Positions 28,856 to 37,454 are shown, counted from the first letter of the stretch. The stretch: 64,000 bases of DNA from Vibrio lentus (GCF_030409755.1 NZ_JAUFQE010000002.1:124001-188000); one strand, 5' to 3'. Translations and numbers: made by a program. Notes: generated by a model not told the origin, from the sequence alone.

Positions 28856-31639
28856 ATGACACAAAAAGTATTTAAAAATCCAGTTGATAGTTTTTGGTAT
28901 GACCAGAATTTAAAGTTGACCGCTAACCCATTTTTCATGAGTGATAAAGGCGATGTATATTCTGATACTTGGTACTTTAAGATTAGACGCAATGGCGCTA
29001 TCACAACATTGGATTTTTCATTGTTTGATTTACCCGCTTTTAACCATGAATCCATAGCGACTTACTTAAAGGATGGGTGTGACCACCCTTTAAATGCGAA
29101 AAAATATGCAAAGTTAGTTTGTCTGAGTGTCATCAGTCCTAGGGACTCTCAAGCTGTTCTTCCTGTTTATCAAATGATGCTGCACCTTTTCGCCTTCCTT
29201 AAAGAGAATAGCGCAACAAGCCTTACTGTATCGTCATTGGAGTCTTTTTGGATATCAGTTATGGGAAGAACGACCAACCAGTATGGATTTGTGAATCGTA
29301 TATCAACGCCTTCTTATCGAGGAGCAATTAAACCAGTTCAATTTCATAAAATAAGAAATAATCTTAAAGCATTAGGTGTTGTTGGTGTTATTGATTCCAT
29401 TCCAACACAAAAAAAAATAGAAAAAAGCTTAGATGAAGTCTGTCAATCACAATACAGCACAACGCTCAATGAGTTTAAAAAAGGCGGTAGCTTTAACTTT
29501 CTTGGGCTTGAGTTGGGGCAGTATTACGTTGACCATCTTAATCAGGTTTATCAAAACGACTTTCTGTATGCCTCTGTATGTCGGTTGGTATTTGAGAGTA
29601 TCGACACTAAATATGGGATGAAGAGTTTAGATACCAGTTTATCTAATAGCCTCCGTGAAATCATACTTACTGCAATATTAAATGACAAAGAGTATAAGCC
29701 TACCGGCCACAGAGGCGGAATTAATTTTAATGCTCTTGCAGTGGAAGTGAGAGATGCGCTTTTTGAGGAATACTTGAAGCGATTTGAGTTGGTAACGCCT
29801 TTAAAAGACCAATCCATTGAAGCGTTAGTTATTGAGTTAGGATTATTCTCTCGAAGTGATTCAGTGGAATTAATTCGAATATTAATGCTGCAAAAATACT
29901 TAGGTTTAGAGGGGAATAAGAAATCACATCAGGTATGGCAAGGCTATTTGCTTTCATTAGATAAAACCTTTTTAGAGGCAGAATCTTTAAGCCAATTATC
30001 CGTAGATGATGTGTACGAAAAAATGCAAATAATTGTCTCTAAGCAAAGATTGGGGAGGGAGCTGTTTCTTGCTGATATTGGCGTTTGGGCAAATAAACAA
30101 TTCTTTCATTCAGAGTTAAAAACGTATCGAAGCTTTAAAGAAATTCTGAATATTCCACTTTATGCGATGACTAATCTTGTTGTGGCGTGGACAGGCTATC
30201 GACTATCTGAATTCGGTTTTCCATTGAATGCGATACACTCTGAACCGAATTTGGATATTCTCGACAATGCTCACGTTCCATTTCGCTTCAAGCTTAAATG
30301 GCTTGTCCCTAAAACGGGCGGTTCAACCAAAATTAATCGAGAAATCACCTCTCAGTGCTATCTAGTTGCCGCACAATTAAATGAGGTGTTCGGGCGTGAA
30401 GGTGATGAGCCGTGCCTATATTCTTGTGCAGAACAGGCTAAAAAGGAGAGCATTAATCAATCTGCAAAATACATTGATAATAGAGTTAGAGCGAATTGGG
30501 AAGGCTTTGTCAGAGCGTACCAGCCTTTTAATGATGTGGTTAAGCTCGATACCTTAAATAGCAAGCACACTGCTCAGTTGACGATTGATGAGCAAAAAGA
30601 ATTAGAATTGCTGTCAGCCAAATACAGTATTGGCAGTGCTCGTTATAAGAACTTGCTTTCTTGTGCTCAAGAGGTGAAAAAAGATTGGGTGAGACTGTCC
30701 TGCACAAGTTTTAACTCCGCTAAAGCTCAAAAAGCGCTGAAAGTCTCTATTAAACTATTCTCTAAAGGTGAGCCTCTTGAAAATACAAAGCATCAAGAAA
30801 TTATCGAAACTTATCTTTCCGATGAAACTAAAGCGCTGCTAGTCAATGGCTCAGTGGATTTGAATGATAAGAAAACAACGATGGATATTAGCTCTGAGTT
30901 ATTAAAAGGTGCGCGCTATCCTTCTCCCCACGCTTTTCGTCATATATGGGCTGAGTCAGTTCTCACACGCTATCAGGGTGATGTGGGTGCGGTTATACGC
31001 CACCAGTTTGCTCACCTAGATAATTCTTTCTTCATGGCGTACCTAAGGGATAAAGATGCTAGAGGGTTAATGCAATCAGCGAAGCAGCGTTACCTAAACT
31101 CATTGGTCGAATTGCTGATTATAGAGTCAGAGCAAGTTGGTAAAAAATACGTAGGCGGTTTGGCACAGTTCGTGAAAAAAGCGACAACATTAACGCAAGT
31201 GAAAGATGATAATGGAATACTTGCTCTAAGAGAGGCGTTAAGTGGTCGTATCATTGATATTCAGGTGAATACTTTCGCTACTTGTATTCCTCGTGATGGA
31301 GCGGATTCTAGAGCAAAATGTTCGAAAATGGGGTTGTTAAACCCACAAGATGCCAAGCCTGATCTTTGTCTGAATTGTACCAATGTACTCATCACTGAGG
31401 GTAATATCAAAGGGATATGGCAAGTGATTCAACCAATGGTTAAAGAGTCGTTACAGGAGCACGCTTTTGGTTTCTTTTTAGAGGCACACCTACCAACACT
31501 CAAATCAAGCTGGAAGCGCATCAAAGAGCTTAGAAGTGAAAAGAACGTTGTGAGTGTCGATAAGATTTTAGCTGCAATTAGCAAAGCAATTAATGCTATA
31601 GAAAGTAAGGTTAAGGAAGAGGAAAAGCTGTATGCATAA
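28856..31639 (+). CDS. ginC: GinC-like large tyrosine recombinase
   Basis: A 927-residue protein with a complete-looking tyrosine recombinase active site: R449 in TGYRLSEF, H692 and R695 in PHAFRHIW, H720 in FAHLDNSF and Y729 in FMAYLRDK. After the catalytic domain, about residues 815-850, a cysteine cluster (ATCIPRDG, AKCSKMG, LCLNCTN) suggests a zinc-binding module. The C terminus is a helical tail. It starts 10 bp after ginB and overlaps ginD by 8 bp. The long N-terminal region is unassigned. It probably acts with GinA in integration and excision. Confidence 0.82.
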   Translation: MTQKVFKNPVDSFWYDQNLKLTANPFFMSDKGDVYSDTWYFKIRRNGAITTLDFSLFDLPAFNHESIATYLKDGCDHPLNAKKYAKLVCLSVISPRDSQAVLPVYQMMLHLFAFLKENSATSLTVSSLESFWISVMGRTTNQYGFVNRISTPSYRGAIKPVQFHKIRNNLKALGVVGVIDSIPTQKKIEKSLDEVCQSQYSTTLNEFKKGGSFNFLGLELGQYYVDHLNQVYQNDFLYASVCRLVFESIDTKYGMKSLDTSLSNSLREIILTAILNDKEYKPTGHRGGINFNALAVEVRDALFEEYLKRFELVTPLKDQSIEALVIELGLFSRSDSVELIRILMLQKYLGLEGNKKSHQVWQGYLLSLDKTFLEAESLSQLSVDDVYEKMQIIVSKQRLGRELFLADIGVWANKQFFHSELKTYRSFKEILNIPLYAMTNLVVAWTGYRLSEFGFPLNAIHSEPNLDILDNAHVPFRFKLKWLVPKTGGSTKINREITSQCYLVAAQLNEVFGREGDEPCLYSCAEQAKKESINQSAKYIDNRVRANWEGFVRAYQPFNDVVKLDTLNSKHTAQLTIDEQKELELLSAKYSIGSARYKNLLSCAQEVKKDWVRLSCTSFNSAKAQKALKVSIKLFSKGEPLENTKHQEIIETYLSDETKALLVNGSVDLNDKKTTMDISSELLKGARYPSPHAFRHIWAESVLTRYQGDVGAVIRHQFAHLDNSFFMAYLRDKDARGLMQSAKQRYLNSLVELLIIESEQVGKKYVGGLAQFVKKATTLTQVKDDNGILALREALSGRIIDIQVNTFATCIPRDGADSRAKCSKMGLLNPQDAKPDLCLNCTNVLITEGNIKGIWQVIQPMVKESLQEHAFGFFLEAHLPTLKSSWKRIKELRSEKNVVSVDKILAAISKAINAIESKVKEEEKLYA

Positions 31640-32183
31640 TGACTTTGAATTAGATGAGCTTATGTCGGATAAGTTTCTGGACTCGTTAGACGATACCTTA
31701 GATAAATCAGAACAGAATGAACAATCTTCATGGGTGGTTAACGAATCCGAGCATACAACCCATAAAGCTTACCATGCCATTCTTAATTTAAAAAAAGAAG
31801 CCGAAGAAGCGATTTCAAGCTTTGGTGAGGTAGCAACAAATAAGACTAAGAAGTTCTACCAAATTAAAAAGTCTAATGTAGCTAGAGTGGTTGGCCGGTC
31901 AGCACAAAGCATTTTTAATGCGTCCTCATTCAGTAAAGACATTGAAGGCTTCTTTGATGATGTTAATCAAGAGCTTTTAGAGATGCATGAAATTGAACAA
32001 AAGAAGCAATTAAAAAGAAAGAAAACGGGCATCAGAGTTAATAAAAAAGAAGTTATTGTTCAGAGTCATCAATCTTTAGAAAAAAAGTACAACGCACTTA
32101 AAGCTCGAAGCGTCAAAGAAACATTGGATTTAGCCGTTGCCAAGATGCCTTTGGATTTGAAAGCAAAAATGGGACTTATGTAA
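31632..32183 (+). CDS. ginD: GinD-like small charged protein
   Basis: A 183-residue, strongly charged, helical protein with an acidic start (FELDELMSDKFLDSLDDTLD) and a lysine-rich second half (KKQLKRKKTGIRVNKKEV). No catalytic motif is visible. It overlaps ginC by 8 bp and is last in the operon, the place of ginD, which is required for GInt movement. It may be a DNA-binding accessory or directionality factor; this is inference. Confidence 0.7.
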   Translation: MHNDFELDELMSDKFLDSLDDTLDKSEQNEQSSWVVNESEHTTHKAYHAILNLKKEAEEAISSFGEVATNKTKKFYQIKKSNVARVVGRSAQSIFNASSFSKDIEGFFDDVNQELLEMHEIEQKKQLKRKKTGIRVNKKEVIVQSHQSLEKKYNALKARSVKETLDLAVAKMPLDLKAKMGLM

Positions 32184-32234
32184 GTCGTCAAAAAAGCTAT
32201 ATTTTCGTTACAAACAGATGCATATATCTTGGGC

Positions 32235-32365
32235 TTAATCTTCATCTGGAATCAAATCATAGATAGAACATTTGAGAGCTTTAGATATCGTAAACACCTT
32301 ATCTAAAGTCACATTTTTTCACCACGCTCAAGAACACCAATATAATTTAAACTAAAGCCGCACTG
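32235..32365 (-). pseudogene. Remnant of an XRE-type regulator (C-terminal half, frameshifted)
   Basis: On the minus strand, FSLNYIGVLERGEK is followed, after loss of one A in an A-run, by NVTLDKVFTISKALKCSIYDLIPDED and a stop. This is the recognition-helix and C-terminal part of an HTH_3 regulator with its start missing. It lies between ginD and an IS66 remnant and is plainly inactive. Confidence 0.7.
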
Positions 32366-32399
32366 TAGTATCCGACTCATGAACCCACGGGGCGACTTG

Positions 32400-32816
32400 T
32401 TAGTGTTTGAAGTTCCAAGGTAGGAGTGAGTCGATATCAGACTCTACTTTCGCCAGCTCTTTCATGCACTTGACCATGTATTCGTAGAGGATAAGACCAT
32501 TGGCTTTCGCAGTCTCGATGATGCTGTAAAGCATGGCGCTCGCATCAGCACCGTTTGGTGTGTCTGAGAATAACCAATTTTTTCTGCCAATGACTAGCGG
32601 TTTAATTGCGCGTTCAGCGCGATTATTATCGATAGATAAGTGACCATCATCGATATAACGTATGAGCTTTGGGCATTGTGCCCGAGCGTGTATTTTATCG
32701 CTTTATCTAGTGGACTAGAGCCTATCACTTTCTGGGTCGTCATCCATTCGTAAAGTTCATCCAGTATCGGCTTGGCATGCGCTTGACGCTCCGAGCCCTT
32801 TCGCTGGATCGTGTAG
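32400..32816 (-). pseudogene. IS66-family transposase (TnpC) C-terminal remnant
   Basis: The minus strand encodes the IS66 TnpC C terminus in two frames. The first is GSERQAHAKPILDELYEWM...; after a frameshift near 32680 it continues [35 protein letters not shown], and ends [15 protein letters not shown] and a stop at 32400. [11 protein letters not shown] holds the catalytic glutamate region of IS66. The remaining 5' two thirds are gone. The remnant abuts the last codons of the XRE gene at 32817, and the terminal CPIRD of that regulator may be encoded by IS-derived DNA. Confidence 0.85.
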
Positions 32817-33161
32817 TTAATCCCTTATCGGACAGCTATTTTCAAATGACTCTTCAATAAGCCGCACTGTCACCTCAAGAATCTTCTGCTTATCCGTTTC
32901 AGACAGCTTATTTAGATTCACAGCTAACTCCGCAGAAATCTCATCTTCACAAAAGAAGTAACTCAAAGGCACACCAAGTTCATCTGAAATTGACTTTAAC
33001 GTATTGATATCCGGCGCATGTTTTCCCTTTTCGTATTGATTCATTCTCGGGCTTGCGGAGCTTTCATCCATTCCTATACGCACCCCCAAAGCTTTTTGGG
33101 AGAGTTTCGCTTTTTTGCGTGCTTCTTTAAGACGCTCAGGGATTGGGTTAGTAAATGACAC
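32817..33161 (-). CDS. XRE-family transcriptional regulator
   Basis: A 114-residue regulator. The N-terminal 65 residues are an HTH_3 domain (RLKEARKKAKLSQKALGVRIGMDESSASPRMNQYEKGKHAPDINTLKSISDELGVP). The C-terminal half is helical (LAVNLNKLSETDKQKILEVTVRLIEESF), probably for dimerisation. It is divergent from the winged-helix/helicase pair; the 83-bp gap has two identical-pattern palindromes that are likely its operators, so it probably represses itself and the helicase operon. Confidence 0.88.
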   Translation of the reverse strand: MSFTNPIPERLKEARKKAKLSQKALGVRIGMDESSASPRMNQYEKGKHAPDINTLKSISDELGVPLSYFFCEDEISAELAVNLNKLSETDKQKILEVTVRLIEESFENSCPIRD

Positions 33162-33190
33162 TTATAGTTCATGTCTCTGATCTCAAGGTA

Positions 33191-33241
33191 ACTAAGATTT
33201 TCTTAGTTTTACTGATTTCTGTATACTAAGCAATCCTTAGT
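33191..33241. promoter_or_regulatory. Two 17-bp palindromic operators, ACTAAG-N5-CTTAGT
   Basis: ACTAAGATTTTCTTAGT (33191-33207) and ACTAAGCAATCCTTAGT (33225-33241) share perfect 6-bp arms and a 5-bp spacer, with centres 34 bp apart. They lie between the divergent XRE and winged-helix genes. The arms are identical while the spacers differ, as expected for protein-binding sites. Binding by the adjacent XRE protein is inferred. Confidence 0.82.
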
Positions 33242-33264
33242 TTTTGGTTGGTGTAATTTTGGAA

Positions 33265-33795
33265 ATGAAACGGGCTCGAAGAATTAGTGCGGTCATGCAC
33301 AAGTTATTGATAGAAAGTGGGTTAGATGGATTCACCGTGCTAGAAGCGAGAGATTTATGGCTATCACTTGGTAATGTGGACTCCAATTCAGCCGAAGCTC
33401 GTAAAAAGGTGTACCGAGCAATTTTTCACTTTGAAAAGAAAAGTTGGTTGCGAAGTGAGGGATCAGGTCGGAAAAAGCGTTACTTTCAAACGGAACAATT
33501 TAAAGGTTTACATAACAATGTAACCACGAATAACCAAGCGGATATAAAGCCTAAAGTACCCATTCAAAACTATTCCATTTTGATCAATGAACGTAATGAA
33601 TATAAGGGTGAACTTGAGATCGTACTTGGGGAGATTGACGAATATCAATCGATCGTATCTCGATTTCCTGAGCTAGAAAATAAACTAGCCCCTTTGCATC
33701 AAGAGGCTAAAGAGCGCGCCGCTTTATTGCTCGGTAAAGTGAATGTTTTAACAAGGGTGCTGAATACTCTCTATGAAGGAGATGAGCCGTGTTAA
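33265..33795 (+). CDS. Winged-helix/coiled-coil protein coupled to the helicase
   Basis: A 176-residue protein with an N-terminal winged-helix-like region (VLEARDLWLSLGN, ARKKVYRAIFHFEKKSWLRSEGSGRKKRYFQ), a linker, and a C-terminal coiled coil (NEYKGELEIVLGEIDEYQSIVSRFPELENKL). I choose ATG 33265; a TTG at 33244 also opens the frame but overlaps the second operator region. The end overlaps the helicase start by 7 bp, so the two are coupled and likely work together, perhaps as a DNA-recognition subunit with its motor. No known system is assigned. Confidence 0.75.
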   Translation: MKRARRISAVMHKLLIESGLDGFTVLEARDLWLSLGNVDSNSAEARKKVYRAIFHFEKKSWLRSEGSGRKKRYFQTEQFKGLHNNVTTNNQADIKPKVPIQNYSILINERNEYKGELEIVLGEIDEYQSIVSRFPELENKLAPLHQEAKERAALLLGKVNVLTRVLNTLYEGDEPC

Positions 33796-35168
33796 GGGAA
33801 TGGCAAGGTGAATGCTCTGACAGAGCGTTGAAAAAATATCAATCCAGCAGCTCACATTTCTTTTGCCAAGCTACACCAGGGGCTGGTAAGACAGTGCTTG
33901 CCGCTACTATTGCGTCAAGGCTGCTACAAAGTGACATGGTAGATCTTGTATTGTGCTTCTCGCCATCATTGACGGTTTCTGATGGTATAAAAAGAACCTT
34001 TTCATCGATACTTAATTGCACATTTAATGGTGGTATAGGAGCTATAGGGCAATCTTTAACATACCAATCTATCCAGTTCCTCAATGAGGAGTTTTGGCAA
34101 ACATTACGGAAGCACAGAGTCTTTGTTGTCTTTGATGAAATACACCATTGCTCTGGCTCTGAGGTTGAAAAGGCGAACATTTGGGGGCAGCAAGTTCTTA
34201 CAAAGATTCAAGGGCTTGCTACTTTTACCCTCGCACTTTCAGGTACACCGTGGCGTTCAGACTCTTTACCCATTGTCATGGGTGAGTATAGCGACCCAGA
34301 CGGACAGCTTCTTGTCGATTACCAATACACTCTTAAACAAGCTATAGCTGATGGTGTTTGTAGAACGCCTAAAATCGTCTTGGTTGATAATGAACACTTA
34401 TCTGTTAATAGTAGCGAAAAAGTCGAATCCTTTTCATCAATATTAGAGATGCTTAAACAGACAAAAGCATCCTACCAGAGTGTTATTCACAACCAAGAGG
34501 CGATGGAATATCTACTCTGTTTAGGGTGTGAGCGGTTAGAAAAAGTACGTACCAGGTCCCCCAATGCCGGTGGGCTGATTGTTGCAGCGTCGGTTCAACA
34601 TGCGCAAACAATCAAAGAGATACTATCTCAAAAGTTTGGGCAAACCGTTTCTATCGTCACTTATCGACATGAAGAACCGCTGGCAGAAATAGAGCGTTAT
34701 CGACAAAGCGACGCACAATGGATTGTTAGTGTAGGTATGATCAGTGAGGGTACTGATATTCCTCGCCTTCAAGTATGTTGCCATATGAGTTCAGTCAAAA
34801 CGGAATTGTATTTCAGGCAGGTGCTCGGAAGAATACTTCGTGTGAATAATACAATAAACCAACAAGCGTGGTTATTCACTTTTGCTGAACAAAGTCTGAT
34901 TGAGTTTTCTGAAAGGATTGAACAGGATATTCCTGAGTCTCGTCTCTATGTAAGTATGGGGAAACCTATCGAAACAGAGTTCTCTGGTCGAGGAAATAGC
35001 TTAAGTGTCGCGCTTCCGCTTGAGTCCCCAAAAGGTGGGAGAACAACAGTATCTTGGGAAAGCAGTACAGACAGTTCAAATAGTCTCTATGGAACACTAG
35101 GGGCGTTTGATGAGCTTCGACTTGGGGCATTTAAGCAGAGAGTGATCTCGGCTTTCTCTTCTATGTAG
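33789..35168 (+). CDS. SF2 DEAD/DEAH-type helicase
   Basis: A 459-residue superfamily 2 helicase. Motif I is ATPGAGKT (residues 28-35), motif II VVFDEIHH (D116), motif III LALSGTPWRSD, motif V-VI MISEGTDIPRLQVCCHMSS and YFRQVLGRILRVNN with the arginine fingers. A ResIII/UvrB-like core is complete, with a short C-terminal tail. Start is GTG at 33789, overlapping the winged-helix gene. A decayed second copy of its 3' third lies at 44237-44706 near the right end of the island, so this gene appears to be part of the element's backbone. The role, defence or element maintenance, is open. Confidence 0.88.
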   Translation: MLREWQGECSDRALKKYQSSSSHFFCQATPGAGKTVLAATIASRLLQSDMVDLVLCFSPSLTVSDGIKRTFSSILNCTFNGGIGAIGQSLTYQSIQFLNEEFWQTLRKHRVFVVFDEIHHCSGSEVEKANIWGQQVLTKIQGLATFTLALSGTPWRSDSLPIVMGEYSDPDGQLLVDYQYTLKQAIADGVCRTPKIVLVDNEHLSVNSSEKVESFSSILEMLKQTKASYQSVIHNQEAMEYLLCLGCERLEKVRTRSPNAGGLIVAASVQHAQTIKEILSQKFGQTVSIVTYRHEEPLAEIERYRQSDAQWIVSVGMISEGTDIPRLQVCCHMSSVKTELYFRQVLGRILRVNNTINQQAWLFTFAEQSLIEFSERIEQDIPESRLYVSMGKPIETEFSGRGNSLSVALPLESPKGGRTTVSWESSTDSSNSLYGTLGAFDELRLGAFKQRVISAFSSM

Positions 35169-35272
35169 TTGAAAAAAACATAGGCTACAATTTCACTAAA
35201 GGCACACTGGGGAGGCCGGAATGAATTACTTTGCAGAGGACCCCTTCTAGGTAATGCAAACCTGGAGGGTAA

Positions 35273-35560
35273 ATGAAAAGGCTAAAACAGCAGTACCAGA
35301 ACCGTATAAAATACCAGTGCCAATATCTTTGGGGTCTTTATCCAAGCGTTCGCAGTGGAACTCATAAGCACTTTTCTACCAAGCAGGAAAAGAGCTATTA
35401 TTTTCTTCACAAGGTTGAGTGTAGAGGTTACCCGATTAAACTGCGAGCCGCGCGAGGAAGAGCGTTAGCTAACCCATGGGACGACTACCCGTCGTATGTG
35501 TATGGCCTAGCAAAAAGTTGGAAGCATAACTCGAGGCGTCAAAAACAATACTACCGATAA
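35273..35560 (+). CDS. Small basic protein of unknown function
   Basis: A 95-residue, very basic, aromatic-rich protein (MKRLKQQYQNRIKYQCQYLW... ending KSWKHNSRRQKQYYR). The start has a strong site (CTGGAGGGTAAATG) and a terminator follows within 10 bp, so it looks like a real gene. I do not recognise a domain; the composition suggests nucleic-acid binding. It follows the helicase by 105 bp, the intervening DNA being GC-rich and possibly structured in RNA. Confidence 0.55.
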   Translation: MKRLKQQYQNRIKYQCQYLWGLYPSVRSGTHKHFSTKQEKSYYFLHKVECRGYPIKLRAARGRALANPWDDYPSYVYGLAKSWKHNSRRQKQYYR

Positions 35561-35566
35561 CCCATC

Positions 35567-35594
35567 AAAGCTCTCTATTCTGGAGAGCTTTTTT
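35567..35594 (+). terminator. Terminator after the small basic gene
   Basis: Stem AAAGCTCTC / GAGAGCTTT with a 7-nt loop followed by TTTTT. Confidence 0.92.
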
Positions 35595-35724
35595 ATACGA
35601 AATACTCTCTTCAATCGAAGGCTAATTATTAGCATCACTATGGTGTTATTTTGATTTTAAATTATTGATTTTAAATGTTAATTTATTGACGTTTACGCTG
35701 GTTGTTATTAAGTAAACCACCCAC

Positions 35725-35767
35725 ATCGCAAGTTGCGATGCGCAGGTTGCGATTCGCTACCTGCGAA
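35725..35767. repeat. Cluster of 15-bp spaced palindromes, (A/T)TCGC-N5-GCGA(A/T)
   Basis: ATCGCAAGTTGCGAT (35725-35739), the overlapping GCGCAGGTTGCGA (35740-35752) and TTCGCTACCTGCGAA (35753-35767) are adjacent palindromic units. A second copy of TTCGCTACCTGCGAA stands at 37513-37527 beyond the IS, within further TCGCTTGG repeats (37467-37501). The IS appears to have landed inside this array. The DNA before it (35595-35724) is A+T-rich with no gene. Function unknown; binding sites are one option. Confidence 0.7.
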
Positions 35768-35769
35768 TG

Positions 35770-37454
35770 TGATTACCGAGGGAGGTTGACGGTCTAAATA
35801 CCGAAGGATTCTGTCGTTGCTTTATTCATAGTAGTCCACTATTGCAGATTAGTTTCTATTCGATAATTGATTCCTCGGCACGTGCCTCCCGTAACTCTCT
35901 TGTATTCAGCTTTTCTTCAAGCCAGATGTTCCTTACTGTTGAGTGACTAATCGAGATGTTAAAGCGCTTCCTCATCTCACCACTTATCCTAATAGAGGTT
36001 AGGTGAGGCGATTTTAGTGTTAATGAGATGACGATATTTCGAGTCTTTTCATCGATGCGATTATTGTTGTGTGATTGACCATACAGACGTTTCAAAGCAA
36101 GTGGGCCATGGGCTTCAAGTAATTGACGGTTGTTGTGAATGCTTTTGACAGAACAACCGCTTTGTCGAGCCGCTTCTCTCACATTGCCTAACTTATTGGC
36201 AAGCTCTATGACATCGAGCTTTTTCTGAACTTCTTCTCCGTATTCTTTCCTAGAGCTAGGCTCAGTAAGCTCTTTAATCGATAACTCTCGGTCGGCAAAA
36301 TAAGCCGTAAAACCCCCATCAAGTTGCTTACGTAATTCGACTTGTTGACTCACGATAGAGTGCCGTAACGGGGAGGTGATTTGATACATTGCGTTGGCGT
36401 AACTGAAGGTATGATCTCGACGGATTTTTCGATATTCTTTTTGAATACATATCGCGTCAATGTTCAGGTACTTCGGAACGGGTGTATGCTCAGAGCGCAT
36501 TAATTTGGCGTTAACTGTGAGGGTCGTTGCCCAATACTCAGGGATGAAGGTGTTTTGTAGGTAGTTATTTGCACTGATCATATCAGTAACCCCAGCCAAC
36601 CTTAACTCAGGGACTAGACGATCTTGGAACGTATCAAAGGCACGTTCGATGCGACCCTTGCCTTGAGGCGAATTGGCAAAAATAATTTCTATACCCAGCT
36701 CTTCACAGGCTCGTTGCATCTGGGAGAAGTGGCAACGTTTTGGTCCACCGAAGATGCCAGCTCTATCGACATAAAGAGTCTTAAAAAGCCCTTTTTTCTC
36801 GATATAAGTTTTCATTACTTTGAGGCATCCTTCGGTGGTTTCTGAAGGGAAAAACTCCGCATGAACCTCACTGGTTGCATCATCAATCATGGCGATAAGA
36901 CAAGATTTTTTATCACCGAACCAAAGGTGTGGACTGCCGTCCATTTGCAGCATTAAGCCTTCGGCCTCCATACGCTCACGTCGTCTTCTTACCTTAGAAC
37001 GTCGATGTTTGGCTCGTTTTACATGATGGATTTCATGTGCCCAGGTACGAAGCGTCTCCCGCTTTACTTTGATGCCTTCAAATACCTCTAACATGTCGGC
37101 GAGATGAAGCATGTTAAAGTCGTAATACTTGGCCTTTATAAGAGCTTGAACTTGCTGCTTTAAGGTAATGGGTATTTTATTAGCGGGTGTCCTTCCTGTG
37201 TTGCCATGAACCACAAATCGGATACCATCAGAGCGATATCGCCTGAGATAACGTTCAATGGTTCTGCGAGACTTATTGAGGAGCTTAGAGGCATTAGTAA
37301 TTGATATTTTACCGAGAGCAACTTTCGCGATGATATCCACGGTAAGCTGAGATTGAGTATCCATAACGATCATCCTATACACCCCTGACTAATTCGTAGC
37401 ACTAGTCAAAGGATTACGTAAAAATAGAGACCGTCAATTTCCCTCGGTAATTAA
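35770..37454. mobile_element. ISNCY-like insertion sequence with terminal inverted repeats
   Basis: The ends read ATTACCGAGGGAGGTTGACGGTCT on the left (from 35772) and, in reverse complement, ATTACCGAGGGAAATTGACGGTCT on the right (to 37451): 24 bp with two mismatches. A 7-bp GCGAATG lies just outside each end (35763-35769 and 37455-37461), a probable target duplication. One intact transposase gene fills the element. The pair of 17-bp GATTCGCTACCTGCGAA copies outside the IS belongs to the host array, not to the IS. Confidence 0.82.
35856..37382 (-). CDS. ISNCY-type DDE transposase
   Basis: A 508-residue transposase, intact. Residues about 10-55 form a helix-turn-helix (ITNASKLLNKSRRTIERYLRRYRSDG). 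The rve-type core shows the catalytic triad candidates D148 (LMLQMDGSPHLWFG), D206 (TLYVDRAGIF) and E246 (GKGRIERAFD). A second HTH pair is visible near the C terminus (VREAARQSGCSVKSIHNNRQLL and ISGEMRKRFNISISHSTVRN). An internal ATG seven codons in (MDTQSQL) is a likely alternative start. Size and layout fit ISNCY-group transposases; an exact IS name would need a database. Confidence 0.88.
   Translation of the reverse strand: MYRMIVMDTQSQLTVDIIAKVALGKISITNASKLLNKSRRTIERYLRRYRSDGIRFVVHGNTGRTPANKIPITLKQQVQALIKAKYYDFNMLHLADMLEVFEGIKVKRETLRTWAHEIHHVKRAKHRRSKVRRRRERMEAEGLMLQMDGSPHLWFGDKKSCLIAMIDDATSEVHAEFFPSETTEGCLKVMKTYIEKKGLFKTLYVDRAGIFGGPKRCHFSQMQRACEELGIEIIFANSPQGKGRIERAFDTFQDRLVPELRLAGVTDMISANNYLQNTFIPEYWATTLTVNAKLMRSEHTPVPKYLNIDAICIQKEYRKIRRDHTFSYANAMYQITSPLRHSIVSQQVELRKQLDGGFTAYFADRELSIKELTEPSSRKEYGEEVQKKLDVIELANKLGNVREAARQSGCSVKSIHNNRQLLEAHGPLALKRLYGQSHNNNRIDEKTRNIVISLTLKSPHLTSIRISGEMRKRFNISISHSTVRNIWLEEKLNTRELREARAEESIIE

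Noticed and set aside
25372..32183. Phage or ICE integrase adjacent to a tRNA
   Set aside because: No tRNA gene is seen at either end, and the three-recombinase-plus-small-protein layout fits GInt/Tn554-like elements rather than phage or ICE modules; no phage or conjugation genes are present.
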